From: Bacteroidales bacterium
GTDB taxonomy: Bacteria > Bacteroidota > Bacteroidia > Bacteroidales > P3
Direction: 5' to 3'
Length of the DNA stretch: 64,000 nt
NCBI GenBank assembly: GCA_017451385.1
Contig: JAFSPS010000010.1
Coordinates: 1 to 64,000 of the forward strand
The first letter of the stretch is position 1. Every line of letters begins with the position of its first letter. The notes under the pieces were generated by a model. It made no database searches, was not told where the DNA came from, and saw only the letters and a list, made by a program, of their open reading frames with translations. The position numbers and the translations under genes are program-made. Shown in pieces: positions 1-7,997 of this stretch.

Positions 1-497
1 AGTATTACCTCAAGGCGTTGGCTATATATGAGAAGGTGTTTGGCGAGGAGCATCCAGATACCGCCACATCCTACAATAACATCGGGGTTGTTTACGATGC
101 CAAAGGCGACTACGACCGTGCGTTGGAGTATTACCTCAAGGCGTTGGCGATATATGAGAAGGTGTTTGGCGAGGAGAATCCATATACCGCCAGGTCCTAC
201 AATAACATCGGGGTTGTTTACGATGACAAAGGCGACTACGACCGTGCGTTGGAGTATTACCTCAAGGCGTTGGCGATAAGGGAGAAGGTGTTTGGCGAGG
301 AGAATCCATATACCGCCAGGTCCTACAATAACATCGGGGATGTATACGATGAAAAAAACGACTACGCCCAAGCATTGGAGTATTATTACAAGGCGTTGGC
401 GATATATGAGAAGGTGTTGGGCGAGGAGCATCCGTCAACCCTTGTGGTGAAGGAAAATATTTCTCTTATAATGCAGAGACAATCAGGAAACGAGTAA
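1..497 (+). CDS. TPR-repeat protein, 3' end only
   Basis: The reading frame is open to the left edge of the window (from base 3), so the 5' end lies outside. It encodes at least three tandem 42-residue tetratricopeptide units of the kinesin-light-chain/NB-ARC-associated type, each carrying a YNNIG core followed by Y..K.DY..ALEYY.KAL. A short non-repeat tail follows and the stop is TAA. TPR stacks of this type mediate protein-protein contacts; no catalytic or membrane segment is visible in this fragment, so partner and location are unknown. The DNA units (126 bp, from about bases 14, 140 and 266) are almost identical, which suggests recent duplication. Certain as a TPR protein; its function is not assignable. 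Confidence 0.9.
   Translation, partial: YYLKALAIYEKVFGEEHPDTATSYNNIGVVYDAKGDYDRALEYYLKALAIYEKVFGEENPYTARSYNNIGVVYDDKGDYDRALEYYLKALAIREKVFGEENPYTARSYNNIGDVYDEKNDYAQALEYYYKALAIYEKVLGEEHPSTLVVKENISLIMQRQSGNE
14..391 (+). repeat. 126-bp coding tandem repeats
   Basis: Three consecutive 126-bp units begin at about 14, 140 and 266 and differ at only a handful of positions, for example cat versus aat after GAGGAG. The array runs off the left edge, so the total copy number is unknown. Each unit equals one 42-aa TPR, so copy change keeps the frame. Confidence 0.85.
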
Positions 498-799
498 GCC
501 TTGAAAGGGTCCTTGATGGCTTCTTAAGTCGTGGCAAATGATGTATGTAGGGCATTCCGACTGGTTGCCCTGCTTTGCGGAAAAGCCGAAACGGAGAGTG
601 AAATGGTTAGTATATCTTGTGTTCGTGTGCGATTGTTTATGAAAAAAAATGCCTTCATTTTCTCCCGACTTCGTCATGGCATATCCTCAAAAAACTCTTT
701 GCTATCGCTTCTAAAAAAAACTGTTTATTCATTTCAGGCTAAAAAAAACGTACCTCATTTCGGAGTACGTTTTTTTAGTTCATCAAGAAACATGCAGAA
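498..799. other. Gene-free stretch between TPR gene and ispG
   Basis: About 300 bases without a convincing gene. Just after the TPR stop there is a nested hairpin (AAGCC 496-500 with GGCTT 518-522, and AAGG/CCTT inside), which may end the TPR transcript. The only long rightward frame (531-803) has an unnatural composition, runs into the ispG terminator and overlaps the ispG stop, so it is not called. The far end holds the hairpin at 741-776. Confidence 0.6.
741..776. terminator. Bidirectional hairpin between TPR gene and ispG
   Basis: A-rich left arm, stem around CGTAC(C)TC...GAGTACG and a T-rich right arm: AAAAAAACGTAC pairs with GTACGTTTTTTT with one bulged C. It lies between convergent genes and is suited to terminate both. 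Confidence 0.8.
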
Positions 800-1948
800 C
801 TAATTTTCTCTCCAGTCGCCGCCTTCTTTGATTAGATTGATAAGCTCGGCAACGGCATCTTCTTGTGGAATATTGGCTTTAACCATTTGCCGTTGTTTGT
901 AGAGCGAAATCCTGCCGGGGCCTGCACCTACATATCCGTAGTCGGCATCAGCCATCTCTCCTATTCCATTGACGATGCACCCCATGACGCCGATTTTTAT
1001 TCCTTTGAGGTGCTCCGTTGCCGCTTTAATCTCATGAAGTGCCGACTGAATGTCGTAGAGCGTGCGTCCGCACGAGGGACACGCTATATATTCTGCTTTG
1101 CTGATACGTGCCCCCACGGCTTGCAGTATGTCGTATGCCACAGGGATTTCCTCGATGGGGTCTTCGGTGAGTGACACCCGTATGGTGTCGCCGATGCCGT
1201 CAATGAGCAGTGCGCCAATGCCTGCAGCACTTTTCAAACGCCCCTGCATCGCATCGCCTGCCTCGGTAACGCCAAGGTGGATGGGGTAGTCCATGCCACG
1301 TTCCTGCATTTTGGCGACAAAGCAGCGCACGCTGTCCACCATTACTTTCACATTGCTTGCCTTCATTGAGAAAACAAGGTCATGATAATCCTGCTCTTTG
1401 CAGACGTTGGCAAATTCTATAGCCGACTGAGCCATGCCTTCAGGCGTATTGCCATAGCGGCTCATAATGCGCTCAGAAAGCGACCCATGATTAGTGCCTA
1501 TGCGCATGGCGGTATGATGCTGTTTGCATATTTCAATAAGCTTGCTCATTTTCTCGCCGATGCGTTTTAACTCATCGTTGTATTCCTGTTCGCTGTATTC
1601 TGTCTTGCCTTTGTTGCGGTCGGTGTAGTTCCCCGGATTGACACGGACTTTCTCCACTATGGCGGCAGCTGTTTCGGCAGCCTGTGGCAGAAAATGGATA
1701 TCTGCTACGAGCGGCACGGTACATCCACGGCGGTGCAATTCGTTTTTGATATTGTATAGATTCTGTGCGGCTTCCACCGTGGGAGCTGTGATACGTACAA
1801 TCTCGCATCCTGCCTCGACAAGGCGCAAGGTCTGTTCCACGGTTGCCATGGTGTCCATCGTATTTGTGTTGGTCATTGACTGCACACGCACAGGTGCTCC
1901 GCCACCAAGTGGCAGTGCACCTATCATTATCTGTCTGGATTTATACAT
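800..1948 (-). CDS. ispG: 4-hydroxy-3-methylbut-2-enyl diphosphate synthase (IspG/GcpE), short form
   Basis: IspG performs the penultimate step of the MEP isoprenoid pathway, reductively converting methylerythritol cyclodiphosphate to HMBPP with a [4Fe-4S] cluster. The N-terminal TIM-barrel half is clear (PVRVQSMTNT near residue 20; KVRVNPGNY). The C-terminal half carries the cluster ligands Cys290, Cys293 (CPSCGRT) and Cys324 (GCIVNGIGE). Sequence style (YTDRNKG insert, TNHGSLS) matches the plant/Chlamydia/Bacteroidetes branch. That branch normally has a roughly 250-residue A* domain between the two halves; here the halves are joined by only about 30 residues, giving 382 aa. It is the last gene of a leftward run starting near 6.9 kb, separated from mltG by about 240 bp. 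Function certain; the shortness is the oddity. Confidence 0.95.
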   Translation of the reverse strand: MYKSRQIMIGALPLGGGAPVRVQSMTNTNTMDTMATVEQTLRLVEAGCEIVRITAPTVEAAQNLYNIKNELHRRGCTVPLVADIHFLPQAAETAAAIVEKVRVNPGNYTDRNKGKTEYSEQEYNDELKRIGEKMSKLIEICKQHHTAMRIGTNHGSLSERIMSRYGNTPEGMAQSAIEFANVCKEQDYHDLVFSMKASNVKVMVDSVRCFVAKMQERGMDYPIHLGVTEAGDAMQGRLKSAAGIGALLIDGIGDTIRVSLTEDPIEEIPVAYDILQAVGARISKAEYIACPSCGRTLYDIQSALHEIKAATEHLKGIKIGVMGCIVNGIGEMADADYGYVGAGPGRISLYKQRQMVKANIPQEDAVAELINLIKEGGDWREN

Positions 1949-2189
1949 GATATTTTTTTTTGAAGTGTTTTTATAGTTTCTTGATAGCGTCTGCTTCTAT
2001 TACAACAAAACATATACGTCTCTTGCAAGAATGAAATTAGGCGACATCTGTAAATTGGATTTAAATGTGACCTCTACGAGATTTAGAGGCTTGAAAATCA
2101 GATAGTCTCAAATAATATGTAATTCTTTCGTTGTTGTTTTAGAAGCCTCCATTGTTTTATAAGAAGCAGACACTCATTTGTCGTTTATT
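1949..2189. other. Structured intergenic stretch upstream of ispG
   Basis: No gene is seen. Outer inverted arms GTCTGCTTCT (1989-1998) and AGAAGCAGAC (2162-2171) enclose inner arms GAGGCTT (2086-2092) and AAGCCTC (2143-2149). A competing small hairpin CCTCTA/TAGAGG lies at 2071-2089. It could be a short non-autonomous mobile element or a folded leader for ispG. Confidence 0.5.
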
Positions 2190-3251
2190 TTATTTGTATA
2201 TTTTCCTGTTGTTTAGTGCTTTGTGGAATTTCTCGGCATTTCGTTGATGTTCGGTTAGGTTTGACGCGAAGTTATGGCTGCCGGAGAAGTCCTCTTTTGC
2301 ACAGAAATATAGATAGTCGGTATGTCGGTTTTCCAATACGGCATCTATGCTCTCCGCACTCGGAATACAAATAGGTCCTGGTGGCAATCCTGCAAAACGA
2401 TAGGTGTTGTAAGGATTGTTGACCTCGGTATGCTTCTTCAAAATGCGGCGCAAAGAGAAGTCGCCTACGGCATAACGCACGGTAGGGTCAGCCTGTAGGG
2501 GCATCCGCTTGCGTATGCGATTGAGATAGACGCTGGCAATAAGCGGTTTCTCTTTGTCATTATTAGTCTCTTCCTCTACTATGGCTGCAAGCGTTGTTAC
2601 CTCAGCAGGGGAGAGGTTGAGAGCGGCACATTTGTCGAGGCGCGAAGCATTCCAAAAATGATTGTATTCACGATACATTCGTTCCATGAATCGTTCAACA
2701 CTAATATTCCAATATATCTCGTAGGTATTCTGCACAAAGAATGCCAGCATATTTTGTCTGTCGAGTCCATAGCTTTTGCACACGCTGTCGTTTCTGACCA
2801 TAGCATAGAGTTCTTTGCCGCTAAATTCAAAGCGTTCGCCAAGTTTGCTGCATAAGCCATCAAGAGAACGAAATGAGCCTATGGTTATTTTTATTGGGTC
2901 TTGGCGTCCTGCGCGAAGTTTGTTGACAAGGTCGTAGTATGGCATCTCGGCATCAACGATGTAGGAGCCAGATTTGACATGCTTCTTGTAGCGCCGTAGG
3001 CGTGACATGGCGTCAAAGCCTTCGCGCGAGCTGATGCATTTTCTGTTTATGAGTGTGTCGATTACCGCGTCATAGCTGATGCCCTCGGGCAGAAAAAGTC
3101 GCACCTCTTCGCTATTCTGACATCGCTCGCGACGTAGGATGATGCCGCTAATGATTGCTATAACAATTAAGGCAATGTTACAGTAGCAAAAGATTTTGAA
3201 GTTGCGCGATGCGTTGCCTTTCTTTTTTTTCTTTTTTGTATGCTTTGTCAT
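2190..3251 (-). CDS. mltG: Endolytic murein transglycosylase MltG (YceG-like)
   Basis: MltG cleaves nascent peptidoglycan glycan strands in the periplasm from a membrane anchor and is thought to set strand length. A lysine-rich cytoplasmic start (residues 1-15) precedes one transmembrane helix (about 20-40). The YceG catalytic region has AAIVEEET with the expected catalytic glutamate near residue 226, followed by ASVYLNR, and the typical GLPPGPI motif lies around residue 288. Length 353 aa is usual for the family. It starts 8 bp after the acetyltransferase gene, so co-transcription is likely. Confidence 0.95.
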   Translation of the reverse strand: MTKHTKKKKKKGNASRNFKIFCYCNIALIVIAIISGIILRRERCQNSEEVRLFLPEGISYDAVIDTLINRKCISSREGFDAMSRLRRYKKHVKSGSYIVDAEMPYYDLVNKLRAGRQDPIKITIGSFRSLDGLCSKLGERFEFSGKELYAMVRNDSVCKSYGLDRQNMLAFFVQNTYEIYWNISVERFMERMYREYNHFWNASRLDKCAALNLSPAEVTTLAAIVEEETNNDKEKPLIASVYLNRIRKRMPLQADPTVRYAVGDFSLRRILKKHTEVNNPYNTYRFAGLPPGPICIPSAESIDAVLENRHTDYLYFCAKEDFSGSHNFASNLTEHQRNAEKFHKALNNRKIYK

Positions 3252-3259
3252 TGAATGGC

Positions 3260-3655
3260 TTATTTAAGGATGTACTGGTAGCGATAGGTGTCGTGGAAAT
3301 GTTTTCCGTCATAGGTCCAGTCGCACTGCAGCCCCACATGGATGTAGCCTGCCGACTCGAATAGTTGCTGACTGGCGAGGTTGGTGTCGAGGATGTCAAC
3401 GTATAGTTGATGGAGGTGTAATGTGTTGCGGCATAAATTGTGTAATTCAGTCAGAATTGCCCTGCCATAGCCCTTGCGGCGGAAGAGGGGATAGACGACG
3501 ATGCCGAACGAAGAACGCAGATTGAGTGCGTCGTAGTCATAGAGAGAGACCTCGCCGATAACGATACCTCCTTCTATGGCATTGTCCACGGCATTAAGCG
3601 TCATACGCCCTTCATGCCAATATTCCTGCTGTTCTGCCGTCAGTACTATATTCAT
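3260..3655 (-). CDS. GNAT-family N-acetyltransferase
   Basis: A 131-aa single-domain GNAT enzyme that should transfer an acetyl group from acetyl-CoA to an amine. The acetyl-CoA-binding motif A is visible as VVYPLFRRKGYGRAIL (about residues 54-70), followed by the motif B region ending in F.SAGY. It resembles the spermidine/ribosomal-type small GNATs, but the substrate cannot be read from sequence. It lies between recG (33 bp) and mltG (8 bp) and is probably a passenger in the same transcript. Confidence 0.88.
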   Translation of the reverse strand: MNIVLTAEQQEYWHEGRMTLNAVDNAIEGGIVIGEVSLYDYDALNLRSSFGIVVYPLFRRKGYGRAILTELHNLCRNTLHLHQLYVDILDTNLASQQLFESAGYIHVGLQCDWTYDGKHFHDTYRYQYILK

Positions 3656-3688
3656 TTACACTTTTTTTAGTCTTATTCCATGGTGTCG

Positions 3689-5782
3689 TCAGCTAATCTG
3701 CGAAAGCTCAATACGCGCTTTTTGTTTTTCAAGATGTCGGCGTAGCAGCATGTTGTCAGGTGCTCGCAGTTGCGGGTCATTTTCGAGGATGTGGCGCACA
3801 TCGTCGCGAGCGGCTTTTACGATTGGCTCGTCGTTGACGATGTCCGCAAGTTTTAACTCCAACATGCCGCTTTGCTCTCGTCCCTCAATATCTCCGGGAC
3901 CTCGCAACTTTAAGTCGGCTTCGGCAATCTGAAAACCATCGGTGGTGGAGCACATGGTCTCTATGCGTTGTTTGCCAGTGGTGGTCAACTTGTCTTTGGT
4001 CATCAGAATACAATAGGAGGCACCGCCGCCACGTCCTACGCGTCCACGTAGCTGATGCAGCTGGCTTAGGCCGAAACGCTCGGCGTTCTCTATCACCATA
4101 ACGGTAGCGTTCGGCACATCAACCCCAACTTCTATCACAGTGGTACTGACCATGATATTCGTTCTGCCATTTTTGAAGGATTGCATCTCAAAGGCCTTGG
4201 CATCAGGCGTCATTCTTCCATGCAAGATACTAATCTGATAGTCGGGTTGGGGGAATGCACGCGACATACTTTCATAGCCGTCCATGAGGTCTTTGATATC
4301 AAGGTCTTCGGACTCGTTGATAAGCGGATAGACAACATAAACTTGTCGCCCTTCGGCTATCTGCTGACGCATGAACCCGAATACGCGCAAACGACTGGCA
4401 TCGGTGGCATGGATGGTCTTCACTGGCTGGCGGCCTGGCGGCATCTCATCGATGACGGAGCAGTCCAAATCGCTGTAGAGAGTCATTGCCAGCGTGCGAG
4501 GGATAGGGGTGGCAGTCATAACGAGGATATGGGGCGGCACGTCACTCTTGGTCCACAGGCGAGCACGCTGCTCCACGCCGAAGCGGTGCTGCTCGTCGAT
4601 GACTACATACCCCAGATTCTTAAACTTCACAGAATCCTCTATCAGCGCATGGGTACCGATGAGTATGTCTATCTCGCCAGCGGCGAGACGCTTCTTGATG
4701 CTCCTCTTCTGAGGGGCAGGCACGCTGCCGATAAGTAGTTCTATGGTGAGCCCCATACCCTCCAGCATGCGAGAGAACGTAGCGTAGTGTTGTTGCGCAA
4801 GGATTTCGGTAGGAGCCATAAGGCAGGTCTGGAAGCCATTGTCAATAGCAAGGAGCATTGTCTGCAATGCTACCAGCGTTTTGCCGCTGCCCACATCGCC
4901 TTGCAGCAGGCGGTTCATTTGGTGCCCACTTCTCATGTCGCTCCATATTTCGCGGATGACACGTTTCTGCGCGCCAGTCATCTCGAATGGTATCTTTTCC
5001 TTGTAGAAACGATTGAAGCGGTCGCCAACAGTGGCAAACTTACGACCGGAACCGCTCATCAGTCTTGACACACGACTGTATTGATGGTCAAGCTGCATGA
5101 AGAAAAGTTCTTCGTATTTGAGCCGTAGCATTGCTTGCTGCATCTCATCCATAGTGCGCGGGAAGTGGATGGCCCTAATGGCTACGGCACGGGGCATTAT
5201 GTTATATTTCTGTATGAGGTATGGCGGCAGGGTCTCTTTGATGACGATTTCTTGACGTAGTAGGTTGTCAATGATGCGTGAAATGCCTTTTGAATTAAGC
5301 CCTTGTGCTTTCAGTTTCTCCGTGGTACTATACACGGGCATGAATGCGTGGTGGTTATCGCTCTCGGTGATGGCAAACGGCTCTATGTCAGGATGTGCAA
5401 ATTGTATCCTGTTGTTGTAGAGAGTTGGTCTCCCCATCAGCAAATATTCTACGCCGGGTTTTATACGCTCACGGACCCATTTTATTCCTTGGAACCAGAT
5501 GAGGTCTGCTTCGCCAGTGCTATCGTAGAACTGTGCAGTCAATCTGGATGTGCGTTTGCCAGTGGCGACTTCCTGAATATTGCGTATCACACCACGCAGC
5601 ACTACATACGGGTCGTTGAAGTCAACGTGGGCAAGGTCAATGAGATGTGAGCGGTCAACATAGCGGAATGGAAAATACTCCAGCAAATCCGCACAGGTGG
5701 CTATCTGCAACTCTCGTTGCAAAAGCATGGCACGCTGAGGCCCCACACCTTTTAGGTATATTATGTCGCTGGAGAGGTCCAT
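3689..5782 (-). CDS. recG: ATP-dependent DNA helicase RecG
   Basis: RecG remodels stalled replication forks and branch-migrates recombination intermediates. The 697-aa protein has the N-terminal wedge/OB region (about 1-240), then a superfamily 2 helicase core with Walker A GDVGSGKT (295-302), the DEQH box (396-399), the ATPIPRT motif, and a C-terminal motif VI region QLRGRVGRG. Length is normal. The start is ATG 30 bp downstream of coaD, and the reading direction and spacing suggest one transcript with coaD, the GNAT gene and mltG. Confidence 0.97.
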   Translation of the reverse strand: MDLSSDIIYLKGVGPQRAMLLQRELQIATCADLLEYFPFRYVDRSHLIDLAHVDFNDPYVVLRGVIRNIQEVATGKRTSRLTAQFYDSTGEADLIWFQGIKWVRERIKPGVEYLLMGRPTLYNNRIQFAHPDIEPFAITESDNHHAFMPVYSTTEKLKAQGLNSKGISRIIDNLLRQEIVIKETLPPYLIQKYNIMPRAVAIRAIHFPRTMDEMQQAMLRLKYEELFFMQLDHQYSRVSRLMSGSGRKFATVGDRFNRFYKEKIPFEMTGAQKRVIREIWSDMRSGHQMNRLLQGDVGSGKTLVALQTMLLAIDNGFQTCLMAPTEILAQQHYATFSRMLEGMGLTIELLIGSVPAPQKRSIKKRLAAGEIDILIGTHALIEDSVKFKNLGYVVIDEQHRFGVEQRARLWTKSDVPPHILVMTATPIPRTLAMTLYSDLDCSVIDEMPPGRQPVKTIHATDASRLRVFGFMRQQIAEGRQVYVVYPLINESEDLDIKDLMDGYESMSRAFPQPDYQISILHGRMTPDAKAFEMQSFKNGRTNIMVSTTVIEVGVDVPNATVMVIENAERFGLSQLHQLRGRVGRGGGASYCILMTKDKLTTTGKQRIETMCSTTDGFQIAEADLKLRGPGDIEGREQSGMLELKLADIVNDEPIVKAARDDVRHILENDPQLRAPDNMLLRRHLEKQKARIELSQIS

Positions 5783-5812
5783 TTATATATTGTAACGGCG
5801 TTATGTGTTTAT

Positions 5813-6259
5813 TTATTTGTCCCTATTAGAGCCATGAAGTAGTCGCTCTCGTTCTAATGTACTGCTTATTCCCTCCATATCAGGCGCAGCAAGGAGAAAT
5901 ACGGTTTCTATGTTCGAGTCAAGTTGGTTGTTGACAGCAGCAACCTTTTTCTCATAGGCAAGGTCGCTGTCGTTGCGTATGCCGCGTACTATCGCTGTGG
6001 CGCCCATCCTATGGCAGCAATCCACTGTCATATCATCATAATGACATACTTCTATATTCGGCACATCACAAAGCATAGATACTGTTTTTGCGACACGTTC
6101 TTCAACGGTGAACATATATTGCTTGTCGCTATTTACACCTATGGCCACCACGACCTTATCGAATAGTTTTAATGCTCTCCTTACGATGTCTTTATGCCCA
6201 ATTGTAAAAGGGTCGAATGAGCCTGGAAACAAAGCAATACGTTTGTTTAACAATAACAT
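5813..6259 (-). CDS. coaD: Pantetheine-phosphate adenylyltransferase
   Basis: CoaD makes dephospho-CoA from 4'-phosphopantetheine and ATP, the fourth step of CoA synthesis. The 148-aa protein starts with the nucleotidyltransferase signature GSFDPFTIGH (residues 13-22), has VRGIRNDSD in the middle and the ISST..R signature near residue 130. Length is slightly short but complete. The start is 2 bp from the stop of the upstream outer-membrane protein gene, indicating coupling. The last enzyme of the pathway, coaE, is also in this window near 26.2 kb. Confidence 0.96.
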   Translation of the reverse strand: MLLLNKRIALFPGSFDPFTIGHKDIVRRALKLFDKVVVAIGVNSDKQYMFTVEERVAKTVSMLCDVPNIEVCHYDDMTVDCCHRMGATAIVRGIRNDSDLAYEKKVAAVNNQLDSNIETVFLLAAPDMEGISSTLERERLLHGSNRDK

Positions 6260-6261
6260 AT

Positions 6262-6945
6262 TTATCTGCGTCTATGTTTTTTTGACCTCTGTTCGTCCAG
6301 CCCGCCAAACTGCCATATTAGGCGCGCCATCACCGATGAATTATAGATGCCTACATTTTTCCATGAGTGAGCTCTATTATTCGAGATTTCGGTGAAATTC
6401 CATGAATCCTTGATAGATATGATAGAACGTTGATAGCGTACACTAAATTGGAGCCCACTCCAGATGGTGAATCGAATCTCTCCAGCCAGAGCCAAATCGT
6501 TCTTAAGAAATGTCATATTGCTGGTATCTGGAATGAAGTAGTCCGGATTGTATGAGATAACATCATGAGGCTGTTGCACCAAACGGCTGTAAACAGGGCC
6601 CACGCCAATGAGTATTCCCCCATAAGGGTCGCGGAAAAAAGCGGTAAGAGGCACATCGACATAGCTCAGATTGACTTTTATGTTATACGGGTCGCCGCTA
6701 TTGTTGTAGGCACCTCGCATTGAGTAGCCAGCCTCCAAAGACATCTTCCACATGCCGTTTTCTGATAGATTAATCATTGCGCCAACACTGCCGGTATAGC
6801 CCCATTTGTCAAACCCTTTAAGTTCGTCGCCTTCAATTTGTGACACTGTGGCACCGGACGAGACATAGGCGGCAATGCGCTGGGCCTCGCAAAACGACGC
6901 ACAATATAATAGTACAACAATAAAAATAGCCTTTCTCATTCTCAA
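6262..6945 (-). CDS. Outer-membrane beta-barrel protein
   Basis: The 227-aa product has a cleavable signal peptide (hydrophobic about 5-20, ending CEAQ). It then shows alternating hydrophobic strands with G-Y/F turns, for example LEAGYSMRGAY, GILIGVGPVYSRL and LQFSVRYQRSI, typical of the small Bacteroidetes OMP_b-brl (PorT/OmpW-like) barrels. The role is unknown. It is the first gene of the leftward coaD-recG-mltG-ispG run; the shared transcript may reflect envelope-linked expression, but that is inference. Confidence 0.8.
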   Translation of the reverse strand: MRMRKAIFIVVLLYCASFCEAQRIAAYVSSGATVSQIEGDELKGFDKWGYTGSVGAMINLSENGMWKMSLEAGYSMRGAYNNSGDPYNIKVNLSYVDVPLTAFFRDPYGGILIGVGPVYSRLVQQPHDVISYNPDYFIPDTSNMTFLKNDLALAGEIRFTIWSGLQFSVRYQRSIISIKDSWNFTEISNNRAHSWKNVGIYNSSVMARLIWQFGGLDEQRSKKHRRR

Positions 6946-7048
6946 TTTGTTATTTGTCTCAATAGTTCAATTTAGTTTTTAGATGATTAAAATCATCAAC
7001 ATTCTTATATGATTGTTATTCAAATGTCACATAATATGCTATAAAAAA

Positions 7049-7145
7049 AGGGTAAGCTGATTATATCGCACCGCTACAACCAAACACCCTTGCTGTATTC
7101 CTACCCTGGGGGATTCATTGGGAGCTGGTCGTATAAGACTTACCC
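7049..7145 (-). ncRNA. ffs: Bacterial small SRP RNA (4.5S RNA)
   Basis: On the minus strand the apical domain reads CCAGGGTAGGAATACAGCAA, the conserved SRP domain IV loop (GGAA tetraloop side and the AGCA internal loop) that binds Ffh. The ends pair as GGGTAAG (from 7145) with CTTACCC (to 7050), giving one long hairpin of about 97 nt, followed directly by a T-run (plus-strand A's 7043-7049) as terminator. A -7 element TACTTTTG lies just upstream at 7151-7158. SRP RNA targets nascent membrane proteins to the translocon. Confidence 0.92.
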
Positions 7146-7150
7146 AAATG

Positions 7151-7158
7151 CAAAAGTA
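7151..7158 (-). promoter_or_regulatory. Promoter -7 element of ffs
   Basis: TACTTTTG on the minus strand matches the Bacteroidetes TAnnTTTG box; a TTG trinucleotide sits about 19 bp further upstream as the -33 element. It is divergent from, and close to, the promoter of the ZIP transporter gene. Confidence 0.75.
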
Positions 7159-7199
7159 CAACTTTTTTCGTTACTGACAATGATTTTTTTATTTTTTTG

Positions 7200-7207
7200 T
7201 ATTTTTG
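7200..7207 (+). promoter_or_regulatory. Promoter -7 element of ZIP transporter gene
   Basis: TATTTTTG fits TAnnTTTG. It overlaps a possible TTG start at 7197, which argues that translation really begins at the ATG at 7224, leaving a leader of only about 10 nt. Confidence 0.6.
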
Positions 7208-7223
7208 TGTTTTCTTTTGTGAG

Positions 7224-7976
7224 ATGAACGAGACAATACTCTTTGCATATCTGTTAATTATAGTCTGCATCCTTGTGTGGGCTACTCTTCTTATAGGTCA
7301 TCGCACCGTCTCCCCATCCTTTATGAATGGCATCACCATTTTTGGTGGAGCATTCCTTTTAGGCTCTTGTTTCATCAATCTTGTGCCGCATATTTTTCTT
7401 GTCAGCGAGGGCAATGCTTTTGTTGTGGGCTCGATTCATTTCAAGATTGCCGCCGCCGTTCTCGTGGGTTTTATTATACAAATGCTCTTAGAATCGTTAA
7501 CCAACGGGATTGAGCATGGGCAATCGCATGAGGCGGAAGACATCAGCACAATAGGTCTCATGATTGGTTTGTCTCTTCATTCCTTTTTAGAAGGTATGCC
7601 ACTTGCAGATATTGACGGAGAAGTGCATAGGGGGTTGCTTTACGGCATTGTGTTGCATAATATCCCTATTTCTGTCATTCTTATAGGACTCTTTATTAAC
7701 AATGGCTATTCAACGTTGAAGTCAATCCTTTTGTTGATGCTTTTTGCCGTTATGACCCCAATGGGTTCTCTTTGCAATCTCTACCTACTGCCACCATACC
7801 CAACATTGCAACGATTGCTAATGGGCGTGGTTGTTGGTATATTGCTTCATGTTAGTGTAAGTATTCTTTTTGACCATCATGAGAAACAGATGTCATTAAG
7901 CAAGGTGATGCTTATTGTATTGGCTTTTGTAGCATCCTATTTCACTCCCGGATGTCCTGAAATCTATCCGCTGTAA
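7224..7976 (+). CDS. ZIP-family divalent metal transporter
   Basis: A polytopic inner-membrane protein with about eight hydrophobic helices over 250 aa, expected to import zinc, iron or manganese. The metal-binding helices are visible: LSLHSFLEG (helix 4, histidine plus glutamate) and VLHNIPIS (helix 5, HN.P motif). A histidine/acidic loop (HGQSHEAED) lies before helix 4, as is common in ZIPs. The ATG at 7224 is preferred over an upstream TTG because that codon overlaps the -7 promoter box. It is followed 21 bp later by the glycosyltransferase gene, so co-transcription is possible. Confidence 0.88.
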   Translation: MNETILFAYLLIIVCILVWATLLIGHRTVSPSFMNGITIFGGAFLLGSCFINLVPHIFLVSEGNAFVVGSIHFKIAAAVLVGFIIQMLLESLTNGIEHGQSHEAEDISTIGLMIGLSLHSFLEGMPLADIDGEVHRGLLYGIVLHNIPISVILIGLFINNGYSTLKSILLLMLFAVMTPMGSLCNLYLLPPYPTLQRLLMGVVVGILLHVSVSILFDHHEKQMSLSKVMLIVLAFVASYFTPGCPEIYPL

Positions 7977-7997
7977 TACTAACACAATATTCTTCGC

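Noticed and set aside
531-803. Rightward 90-codon open frame between the TPR gene and ispG
   Set aside because: Runs through the terminator hairpin and over the ispG stop codon; composition is unlike a real protein and no start context is seen.
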